The notes beneath the pieces were generated by a model. That model worked only from the letters and a program-made list of their open reading frames with translations, was not told the origin of the DNA and did no database searches. Source: a virus. From it: DNA of 27,481 bases. The position numbers were made by a program, and so were the translations under genes. Shown piece by piece: positions 21,975 through 27,481 of this stretch. The stretch spans positions 1-27,481 of IMG/VR virus record IMGVR_UViG_3300043640_000151. The stretch is one strand, 5' to 3'. Numbering within the stretch: position 1 is the first letter of the stretch; each line of letters opens with the position of its first letter.

Positions 21975-22175
21975 ATGAACGAACTAGACCGACTCAAGAT
22001 AACTAACCAAGCATTATTGGAAGCATTGCGCCTGGCCGAAGCGGAATTGCGCCTGATAGTGGAAGAATGCCAGGACAATAACGAGACGCACAAAGGCTGT
22101 GAAGCCGCTGTGAGCATCGCGCAGCTGGCTATCCTGGAAGCAGGCGGGCAACCCATAGAATTCGGTGTCCAGTGA
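21975..22175 (+). CDS. Hypothetical helical protein (66 aa)
   Basis: I chose ATG 21975 because AGGAG lies six bases upstream. The frame is open to ATG 21918, which overlaps the mini-ORF stop but has no good ribosome binding site. The 66-aa product is nearly all helix with Leu/Glu/Ala heptad character (LLEALRLAEAELRLIVEE), then two cysteines, and probably self-associates. No family is recognised. Confidence 0.6.
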   Translation: MNELDRLKITNQALLEALRLAEAELRLIVEECQDNNETHKGCEAAVSIAQLAILEAGGQPIEFGVQ

Positions 22176-22183
22176 GGAAAAAA

Positions 22184-22372
22184 ATGAACATACCAAAAAT
22201 AGAGGTTACTTGGGACGAGGCTAGGCAAGTTGCGGATTTGCCCGAAGTCAGTGAGGCGTTCGGGAAATTGGCGGAAGTCACGACCGGAGATAATGCAATA
22301 GCCGCAATCCGCACCGTAATGCAGGCCATGCGAGACCCCGCTTACCACTTCAAAGACCATTCCGAGGCTTAG
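22184..22372 (+). CDS. Hypothetical small protein (62 aa)
   Basis: ATG 22184 with AGGA six bases upstream is preferred over the in-frame GTG 22172 overlapping the previous stop. The product is 62 aa and acidic-amphipathic (WDEARQVADLPEVSEAFGKLAEV), ending in a histidine/acidic tail. Function unknown. It is closely spaced behind the previous gene and probably shares its transcript. Confidence 0.6.
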   Translation: MNIPKIEVTWDEARQVADLPEVSEAFGKLAEVTTGDNAIAAIRTVMQAMRDPAYHFKDHSEA

Positions 22373-22419
22373 TCTCTCAATCCATGCCGGTTTAAACGCT
22401 GGCATGAGTGGACGGATTA

Positions 22420-22437
22420 ATGTTAAATTAATATCAC
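22420..22437 (+). promoter_or_regulatory. Second copy of AT-rich palindromic block
   Basis: ATGTTAAATTAATATCAC here matches the ATATTAAATTAATAT palindrome upstream of ardC at 14 of 15 positions. The AATATCAC end also resembles the sequence just before that promoter. The likely role is a common operator or promoter element for both plus-strand operons. Confidence 0.45.
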
Positions 22438-22472
22438 ACTTATATCAAAACGATACGAAAACAGGCAGGCTA

Positions 22473-22568
22473 GTGGCTCACAATAATGTTGTCGTCGAGC
22501 TGTTCAAGAAGGTCGGGCAATCCAGGCGATTTTTGGACTTCATGACTGGCAGGCGGGCAAACCGATAA
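22473..22568 (+). CDS. Doubtful 31-aa ORF
   Basis: A GTG-started frame of 31 codons with a basic, amphipathic product (VVELFKKVGQSRRFLDF). The ribosome binding site is weak (CAGGCAGG). It lies just after the AT-rich promoter-like block. It could be a small real peptide or a gene remnant. Confidence 0.2.
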   Translation: MAHNNVVVELFKKVGQSRRFLDFMTGRRANR

Positions 22569-22672
22569 CGCATCATGCAGCAGGGCACCAAACTCACTGA
22601 TGCCCTGCATTAAATCCGATCGATTCCCTTTCTCCATGCCCTATATTATTCAATACCTGTTGTGTTACGTCT

Positions 22673-22689
22673 ATGGCAATTCTTGCCAT
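22673..22689. promoter_or_regulatory. Perfect dyad upstream of parD
   Basis: ATGGCAA-TTC-TTGCCAT is a perfect 7-bp dyad about 43 bases before the parD start. ParD antitoxins usually autoregulate through such palindromes, so this is the best operator candidate. Confidence 0.5.
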
Positions 22690-22731
22690 AAGGTTGAATC
22701 TGTGTCATTGTTTGGTTAGGAGGTAACACCT

Positions 22732-22998
22732 ATGCAAACCATGAATATTTCATTACCCGATCCGCTCAAGAAATTTATAGATGATCGATTGCAGGAAGGC
22801 CGCTATAGCAGCGCCTCCGAGTTCATGCGCGAACTCATACGGGAGGAAGAGAAGCGATGGAAAGAGGATCGATTGGAAGCGTTTTTACTGGAAGGAATGG
22901 AAGGGCCAAGTACCCCTATGACCAAGCAGGATTGGGTAGACATTCGCGCCGAAGCTAAGGCAGGCGCGGAAAAACACAGGAAAGAGAATGCGGATTGA
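22732..22998 (+). CDS. parD: ParD-family antitoxin (88 aa)
   Basis: The start at ATG 22732 has a near-perfect AGGAGGT ribosome binding site, itself part of the short palindrome AGGT-AAC-ACCT. Residues 3-8 form the ribbon (MNISLP), followed by the two RHH helices (LKKFIDDRLQEG, then R-Y-S-S-A-S-E-F-M-R-E-L-I-R), a ParD/CC2985 hallmark. A flexible acidic C-terminus would wrap the toxin. It overlaps parE by 11 bases. It neutralises ParE and represses its own operon, keeping the replicon in the population. Confidence 0.88.
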   Translation: MQTMNISLPDPLKKFIDDRLQEGRYSSASEFMRELIREEEKRWKEDRLEAFLLEGMEGPSTPMTKQDWVDIRAEAKAGAEKHRKENAD

Positions 22999-23305
22999 AA
23001 AGCAGGCAAAAGCAAGGAGGGACTTGGTGCTATGTGTAACGCATCTTGAAATACATGCGAGGCATTCGGTAGCGGAGGATTTTGCGGATAGCCTGGAAGA
23101 ATCCTTTGCCTACCTGGCAGAATATCCAGAGGCGGCCCCTATATTACCCACAACCCGCGCCAGGATTGCCGGTTTACGCCACTGGCCTGTTAAGAATTTT
23201 CCAAAATACAGGATTTTCTACATGGTGCAGCGGGATAAGATTGTCATTATCCGTATCGGGCATTCCGCGCAAGATTGGTGGGGCATTCTAGGAATCACAT
23301 CATGA
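22988..23305 (+). CDS. parE: ParE-family toxin (105 aa)
   Basis: A RelE/ParE-fold protein of 105 aa starting inside the parD end, with AGGAAA upstream. Helical hairpin A-E-D-F-A-D-S-L-E-E-S-F-A-Y-L-A-E-Y-P is followed by the typical beta core with L-R-H-W-P-V-K-N-F-P-K-Y-R-I-F-Y and I-I-R-I-G-H-S-A-Q-D-W near residues 88-98. ParE toxins block DNA gyrase in classic cases. It looks full length and intact. Its TGA overlaps the recombinase start (ATGA), coupling toxin and recombinase translation. Confidence 0.88.
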   Translation: MRIEKQAKARRDLVLCVTHLEIHARHSVAEDFADSLEESFAYLAEYPEAAPILPTTRARIAGLRHWPVKNFPKYRIFYMVQRDKIVIIRIGHSAQDWWGILGITS

Positions 23306-23970
23306 AAAAAGCGATTGGCTATATCCGTGTCAGCACCGACCGCCAGGCCCAGGAAGGCGTGTCACTGGAAGCGCAGCGGGCAAAAATAGAGTCCTGGTGC
23401 AAGGCCAATGACTACGACTTGATGGAGGTTTTTATTGATGCCGGGCTGAGTGGCAAGAGCATGGAGAAACGCCCTGCCCTGCTTAAATCCCTGGCCACAA
23501 TTAAGCGCGACATGGCTCTGGTGGTCTACAGCCTAAGCCGCCTGGCCCGGTCCACCAAAGATACCCTGACAATTTCCGACCACCTGGTAAAAGCAGGTGC
23601 GGACCTGGTAAGCCTGTCCGAAAAGCTGGATACCACTGGCGCAGCTGGCAAGATGATGTTCAGGCTCCTGGCAGTCGTGGCCGAGTTCGAGCGCGATGTC
23701 ACGGCGGAGCGCACGACTAGCGCCCTGGCCTACAAGAAGGCAAGGGGTGACAAGTACGGCACCGTACCTTTTGGCTATTCCGAGAAAGCGGGAAAATTAA
23801 CACCAGTCGAATCCGAATCGCTCATAGTCGCGGAAATGGTGACAAAGCGCGACGCGGGTAAATCCTTTGGAGAGATTGCCACCTGGTTAAATAATGCCGG
23901 CATTCGTGGCAAGAAGGGCGGGCAATGGCACCCTTCGACCGTGCGTTACTTGATACAGAGGCAACCATGA
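23302..23970 (+). CDS. Small serine recombinase (222 aa)
   Basis: A resolvase-type serine recombinase. Catalytic Ser11 lies in Y-I-R-V-S-T-D-R-Q. Conserved S-R-L-A-R-S is at residues 79-84, the E helix follows (about 115-140), and a DNA-binding part ends in G-Q-W-H-P-S-T-V-R-Y-L-I-Q-R. The last motif is typical of the recombinase domain of larger enzymes, but the protein is far shorter than the 450-600 aa phage integrases. A resolvase or invertase role is therefore more likely than integration. It overlaps parE and the next gene by ATGA. In this context it may resolve multimers of a circular replicon. Confidence 0.88.
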   Translation: MKKAIGYIRVSTDRQAQEGVSLEAQRAKIESWCKANDYDLMEVFIDAGLSGKSMEKRPALLKSLATIKRDMALVVYSLSRLARSTKDTLTISDHLVKAGADLVSLSEKLDTTGAAGKMMFRLLAVVAEFERDVTAERTTSALAYKKARGDKYGTVPFGYSEKAGKLTPVESESLIVAEMVTKRDAGKSFGEIATWLNNAGIRGKKGGQWHPSTVRYLIQRQP

Positions 23971-24317
23971 GCTGGAACGTATGGGCGGTTGTTGATCCGG
24001 ACGGCAGTCTTTTTGCTGCCGAGAGCCAGCTGGATACCAGGGAGAAAGCGGAGAATTTAGTCGGGGAGGGTTGCGAAGATGAGGGGTATCGCCTCATTCG
24101 CGTGAAGGTGGAAGAAGACCCGCTTGATGATGAATCCCCCGAAGATTACGAGCTGGCGATAGTGCAAAACGCCTGGCCGACACTGAGACATGAGAACCGA
24201 GCAATTATTGCCAAGCTGGTTATGCTCATGGCCGAAAACGAATCGCTTCTAAAATGCATTAATCAAAACCTTCCGGACGGCACGCAGCTGATTCGTGACG
24301 CAGAGGCGCGTGACTGA
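23967..24317 (+). CDS. Hypothetical acidic protein (116 aa)
   Basis: ATG 23967 overlaps the recombinase TGA and has AGAGG six bases upstream. The frame can be extended to 23925 but only into the recombinase gene. The product is 116 aa, beta-rich at the start (SWNVWAVVDPDGSLFAAES), strongly acidic in the middle (EEDPLDDESPEDYEL) and helical at the end. It is the last gene of the parDE-recombinase operon. It may assist the recombinase or be an unrelated passenger. No family is recognised. Confidence 0.7.
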   Translation: MSWNVWAVVDPDGSLFAAESQLDTREKAENLVGEGCEDEGYRLIRVKVEEDPLDDESPEDYELAIVQNAWPTLRHENRAIIAKLVMLMAENESLLKCINQNLPDGTQLIRDAEARD

Positions 24318-24405
24318 TTCCGTGTGTCTGTACTTCAGTCCAATAGGCGGAGCCAGCAATGTACTGTAAACATGTTGCCGACATACATTCGTAAAGGTAA
24401 CTGCC

Positions 24406-24924
24406 ATGAAGTACTTAATCGTTTGGGTATTTTTTCTGTCGGGCTGTGCCTCCACTCCACCCTATGACCGAAACGCTGTCTATGATCAAAAATCCACATC
24501 ATTGGAACAAGAAAAAAAACAGGGAAAAATCGGAGAGGTAGAATTCTCAACCTCAATGCTGCAATTAGCTCAACGGTATATACCGGACCATCCTGTAATG
24601 GTACAGGCGCTCAATGAGAGGCTGGAGTTGGCATCAGCTTTGGAGCGTGGCGAAATTTCCCGTATTGAATTTGATGCCCAATGGAAAAGCCGAAGTGATT
24701 TTTATAATGCAAAAGTAGCGAAATACAATGCAGACATAGATGAGGAAAACGCAAGGAGAAGGGATCAATACAGCAGGCAAAGAGCGCAGCAGCCCGCCTT
24801 CAATCCCTTTGCAGCCATGCTAATGATGAATATGTTAAACAACCAGATTAACCGGCCTTCCCTTCAACCCCGGCACTGCCAGTCATACGCGATTGGCGGA
24901 ACGGTTCAGACCGATTGCTATTGA
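24406..24924 (+). CDS. Predicted lipoprotein (172 aa)
   Basis: A very short signal peptide (basic K2, hydrophobic LIVWVFFLS) ends in the lipobox L-S-G-C, with Cys14 as the lipidation site and Ala-Ser next, which would favour the outer membrane. The mature part is helical and charged (about 20-140), with a Met/Asn-rich stretch. The C-terminus has two cysteines with C-Q-S-Y-A-I-G-G-T-V-Q-T-D-C-Y, a pattern I associate with small envelope lipoproteins. It has its own upstream spacer (24318-24405) and AAAGG ribosome binding site. A phage lipoprotein expressed alone suggests lysogenic conversion or superinfection exclusion. Confidence 0.75.
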   Translation: MKYLIVWVFFLSGCASTPPYDRNAVYDQKSTSLEQEKKQGKIGEVEFSTSMLQLAQRYIPDHPVMVQALNERLELASALERGEISRIEFDAQWKSRSDFYNAKVAKYNADIDEENARRRDQYSRQRAQQPAFNPFAAMLMMNMLNNQINRPSLQPRHCQSYAIGGTVQTDCY

Positions 24925-24944
24925 TCGGCCGACTAGGATGGCAA

Positions 24945-25262
24945 ATGACTGAAAAAGACGTGCTATTAGATCTTATCAAAGAAGTCATGGCCGTCACGGA
25001 AGGCGCGGACATGTCCGACGACACAAAATTCCGTCAGTACCTGGAAGCAAGCGACTACTACGAAATAAGAAAATTGCCTGATGGCGCATGGGTAGGGTTA
25101 ACCGATATGCTTTTCACCACGGCGCTATGTATCCGCTTGGATCGATTCGGCTATGACAAAAGGTACTGCTACCGCGATCCGAACATGGCCCTGGCCGAGA
25201 TTGAGAAACTGGAAAATGGCGACCAGGAACCCGAAGGCTGGATTAGGAGGCTGCCAAAATAA
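24945..25262 (+). CDS. Hypothetical protein (105 aa)
   Basis: I chose ATG 24945 (AGGA eight bases upstream) over the TTG at 24915, which lies inside the lipoprotein gene. The product is 105 aa with an acidic N-terminal helix and a segment W-V-G-L-T-D-M-L-F-T-T-A-L-C-I-R-L-D followed by Y-D-K-R-Y-C-Y. It ends P-E-G-W-I-R-R-L-P-K. I associate this pattern with uncharacterised phage proteins, without a known function. It is tightly coupled to the next frame. Confidence 0.7.
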   Translation: MTEKDVLLDLIKEVMAVTEGADMSDDTKFRQYLEASDYYEIRKLPDGAWVGLTDMLFTTALCIRLDRFGYDKRYCYRDPNMALAEIEKLENGDQEPEGWIRRLPK

Positions 25263-25315
25263 TCGAACGCCTGTATATCCTGGAAGGCAGAACGCCAGTC
25301 AGGTGTCCCGATCTT

Positions 25316-25609
25316 GTGCAGTGGGCAATGTGGTATGAAAAAGCCGACCGGCACGTTGCGGAATCGTTCGTGGACGGGGTGAGAATCAGCACTGTTTTTC
25401 TTGGGCTCGACCACAGTTTTTCCGGTGGCCAGCCCCACCTTTTTGAAACAATGGTGTCGGCCAATGAAGAATGGGGACCCATTCAGCTGCGATGCAGCAC
25501 CTTCATGCAGGCGGAGGAAATGCACCGGTCCGTGGTGGACCTGGTGCATGAACACCAGGCGGACGCGGAGGCGATAACCGCAGAGACGTTCGCCCGGTTC
25601 AAGCCGTAA
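25316..25609 (+). CDS. Hypothetical protein (at least 97 aa; start uncertain)
   Basis: The first standard start is GTG 25316, with no ribosome binding site. However, the frame is open back to 25247. The upstream codons encode a sensible N-terminus (I-E-R-L-Y-I-L-E-G-R-T-P-V), and AGGAGG lies at 25245-25250, eight bases before an ATA codon at 25259. The true product probably begins near there (see findings). Visible in the body are W-A-M-W-Y-E-K-A, S-T-V-F-L-G-L-D-H-S-F and L-F-E-T-M-V, motifs I associate with a widespread uncharacterised phage protein. It ends exactly where the convergent helicase gene ends. Confidence 0.65.
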   Translation: MQWAMWYEKADRHVAESFVDGVRISTVFLGLDHSFSGGQPHLFETMVSANEEWGPIQLRCSTFMQAEEMHRSVVDLVHEHQADAEAITAETFARFKP

Positions 25610-27481
25610 TCAATTCTCGCGGTCGGCATACGCATTGGCGCCCTTCCCTTTCAGCTGCCATAGCCAGGCGCCGGTATCGCTGCCCACTTTTATCAGATCG
25701 ACTTCCATCGAATCCTTTGCCCGATACATCGTCTTAGACGAGTAGCCCGACTTTTTCGCAAACCGCATGATGCTGTTCGATGATAGCGGGCCGCCTTCCA
25801 AAAGGGATTTTAGGAAGGATTTTGAGTCTTTTCTTTCCTCCCGTTCGTCCTCGGTTTCCCCCGCCTGGTTCATGGCCGCATTGGCGCCGATGGTTATAAC
25901 CTCGTCTTCCCACATGATCCGGCTAGTCTCGATCATTTCGTCGTCTTCGTCTGCCGGAATGTCCCTCGACTCGATTGAAAACGCCAGTCCCGTATTGGAT
26001 TTTCCGAGATTGTTTTTCATTGAAAGGAATAGCCGTCGCGCAGGGTTTTCCGGATCTTCCGTTACACCCCACACGGCCCGCGCCGTGGCCACTAACGCGA
26101 CAGATCCCTGTACCCGCAGCAATGCGGACGCACTGCTGGCCTTCGTCATGTGAGCAATCAACAGGACGGCCAGGTTGCGCTGGTGCGCCATGTTCCCCAG
26201 GGGAGTGAGCAACCCCCTGACTTCAGAATCCTTGTAGCTGTCCGCGCTGCCCATGAATGCCGAGATTGGATCGATAATCAGCAGGCGCACATCCCCTATT
26301 TCATCCATGCGCGCACCCAGCCGCTTCAAATCGCTTTTGACTGAAAACGCGCGCTCTACAGGGGATTCGTCAATCCTGCCTTCATTGATGGATGTCAGTA
26401 AGTGCACCCTTGTCCTATCGGCGCCAGCTGCTTCCAGCCGCGGGCAAACGGTATCTTCGGGATCATCTTCCGAGGACAGGAGAATGATGCTTCCTTTCTC
26501 GCATGGCGTGCGGTCAACCGGCCACGTTCCGCCCGTGGAAACCACGGCACAAATGGAAGCGCACAGCTGGCTTTTGCCTAAACCCGGGTTGCCCACAAGC
26601 AGGGATATTTTGCCCTTCGCAATGCGGCCCTTCCATAGCCAGCGAATCGGCTTCATGACGTAATCCGACGCTGCCTTGCAATTCGTGCTGGCCAGGAGTT
26701 CGGCTTTTGTTTCCGGAACCGGATCCAATTCGGGATAATTGGTGTAGTGGTTTTGCGTGCGGCTTCGCTTGCCATTCCCGTCCATGATGCTGTAGCCGTT
26801 TATAGGCGGCTCCGGCTCTACCAGTTCGTCGTCGTTTCGCACGGTGTACGGCTGCATTCGCTCCGTCAACCAGGCCAGGGCTTTATCAGGGCTCCAGCCT
26901 TGAATTTCCGCATCCGCTATGTCCCATCCGTCCGGCTGCCCGGTTACATCGACAGTTTGAACCGTGCAATTTAACTCGATCAGGATTTGAGCCAGGGCAT
27001 ACATTGCTTTTTGGCCAGGTTGATGCGCGTAGGGAATCAGATCCCCCACGGCGCAATTGAAAGCTTGGGCATCTTTTATGGTCTTGCAGCGTTTCTTGTC
27101 CGCATCGGGGAACAGCACGACACTCTTGCCGGCAATGGTGCGGTAATCATGCCAGGGGACCGCGTTGGCGCCTCCAGTGAAGCTCAGTGATACATAAGCA
27201 GTGCCCAGCAACCTGTGTGCAGCGTCGGCCTTCTTAGGCCCCTCCGTGATCAATATTGGCTTGTCCGGACGCTTCCCCAGGCGATCCAGCCCATAGAGCG
27301 GACGCGGATTGTTAGGCGCACCGCAGGACCATCGCTGTTTCGATCCAGGCATGGCGCCCCAGGTCCACATCCTCGATTTGTTTTTGGGATCGTTGTACCT
27401 GGCTTCGTAACAGATCAGGGAACCGTCCACATCGCGCAGCGGGTAAACCTGGATGGGTTCGCCTATGGCATAAAGAGCCAT
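25610..27481 (-). CDS. TOPRIM primase-like / RepA-type helicase replication protein (623 aa or longer)
   Basis: A probable multi-domain replication protein. Residues 75-190 form a TOPRIM-like domain: glutamate E80 in I-T-E-G-P-K-K-A-D, D-A-D at 126-128, and a later acidic D-I-A-D (187-190). Residues 280-500 form a RepA/AAA_25 hexameric helicase: Walker A G-N-P-G-L-G-K-S at 297-304, S-S-E-D at 336-339, Walker B L-L-I-I-D-P at 400-405, and I-A-H-M-T-K near 442-447. The last 70 residues look like a small winged-helix DNA-binding region. The frame begins at the last base of the window, so the N-terminus (for example a zinc finger) may lie outside. It converges with the plus-strand genes without a spacer. 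Confidence 0.85.
   Translation of the reverse strand: MALYAIGEPIQVYPLRDVDGSLICYEARYNDPKNKSRMWTWGAMPGSKQRWSCGAPNNPRPLYGLDRLGKRPDKPILITEGPKKADAAHRLLGTAYVSLSFTGGANAVPWHDYRTIAGKSVVLFPDADKKRCKTIKDAQAFNCAVGDLIPYAHQPGQKAMYALAQILIELNCTVQTVDVTGQPDGWDIADAEIQGWSPDKALAWLTERMQPYTVRNDDELVEPEPPINGYSIMDGNGKRSRTQNHYTNYPELDPVPETKAELLASTNCKAASDYVMKPIRWLWKGRIAKGKISLLVGNPGLGKSQLCASICAVVSTGGTWPVDRTPCEKGSIILLSSEDDPEDTVCPRLEAAGADRTRVHLLTSINEGRIDESPVERAFSVKSDLKRLGARMDEIGDVRLLIIDPISAFMGSADSYKDSEVRGLLTPLGNMAHQRNLAVLLIAHMTKASSASALLRVQGSVALVATARAVWGVTEDPENPARRLFLSMKNNLGKSNTGLAFSIESRDIPADEDDEMIETSRIMWEDEVITIGANAAMNQAGETEDEREERKDSKSFLKSLLEGGPLSSNSIMRFAKKSGYSSKTMYRAKDSMEVDLIKVGSDTGAWLWQLKGKGANAYADREN

Larger units (their letters stand above)
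22373..22731. other. Control region before parDE
   Basis: About 360 bases without a confident gene. It contains CATGCC/GGCATG around a GTTTAAAC palindrome (22383-22406), a second copy of the ardC-promoter palindrome block (22420-22434), a weak 31-codon ORF (22473-22568), a perfect 8-bp dyad GCAGGGCA/TGCCCTGC (22580-22608), and an ATGGCAA/TTGCCAT hairpin (22673-22689) just ahead of parD. Confidence 0.5.

Noticed and set aside
21929-22405. Minus-strand 158-codon frame as a possible repressor
   Set aside because: It is opposite two plus-strand genes with good ribosome binding sites, has no helix-turn-helix, and its translation is Ser/Cys/Phe-rich noise.
22580-22608. Intrinsic terminator at the GCAGGGCA/TGCCCTGC dyad
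   Set aside because: The dyad is perfect but the 13-base loop is long and no T-run follows on either strand. It is listed only as a dyad in the control region.

Overview
This window reads as most of a podovirus-type (short-tailed, T7/P22-like) bacteriophage genome joined to a plasmid-style replication and maintenance region. The late genes are GC-rich. The right third is visibly more AT-rich between genes and carries modules typical of plasmids. A Gram-negative host, probably a betaproteobacterium or relative, is my inference from the GC content, the Shine-Dalgarno pattern, a lipoprotein with a bacterial lipobox, and ArdC and ParDE types common in Pseudomonadota. The sequence does not fix the host.

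Left two thirds (1 to 18378, all minus strand, transcribed leftward): one tightly packed late operon. In transcription order it encodes a small terminase subunit, three small proteins (a two-TM membrane protein, a very basic protein, a cysteine-rich protein), a 749-aa tail fibre and its probable chaperone, a 57-aa ORF, the large terminase, portal, scaffold-like protein, major capsid protein, a 160-aa head protein, a head-tail adaptor, a tail nozzle/stabilisation protein, a GNAT-like protein the size of T7 gp13, and then the ejection (internal virion) block. That block includes a cupin protein and ends in a very large protein that runs off the left edge. Most neighbouring genes overlap by 1 to 8 bases or abut. 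The clear exceptions are gaps of 195 and 76 bases on either side of the capsid gene, and both can fold into hairpins.

Middle (18379 to 19786): a non-coding control region of about 740 bases, a two-gene plus-strand operon (a ribbon-helix-helix protein and a 67-aa partner), then about 295 bases of promoter-like DNA. The first non-coding stretch contains several dyads, a DnaA-box-like site, an AT-rich tract and five tandem 11-bp repeats. This is the layout of an iteron origin.

Right third (19787 to 25609, plus strand): an ArdC-type antirestriction protein, then a run of small unknown genes. Several of these are preceded by a recurring leader element (5-bp hairpin, usually GGACAC, then an A-rich ribosome binding site). 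Next come a ParDE toxin-antitoxin pair translationally coupled to a small serine recombinase and a 116-aa protein, then a lipoprotein and two small proteins. From the right edge a minus-strand gene for a TOPRIM primase-like plus RepA-type hexameric helicase protein converges on them with no spacer.

Taken together, the best reading is a temperate podovirus that may live as a plasmid (phage-plasmid). The iterons and helicase-primase would serve replication, the recombinase multimer resolution, ParDE post-segregational stability, and ArdC protection of incoming DNA. No integrase of tyrosine type, lysogeny repressor, endolysin, reverse transcriptase or tRNA was identified inside the window.
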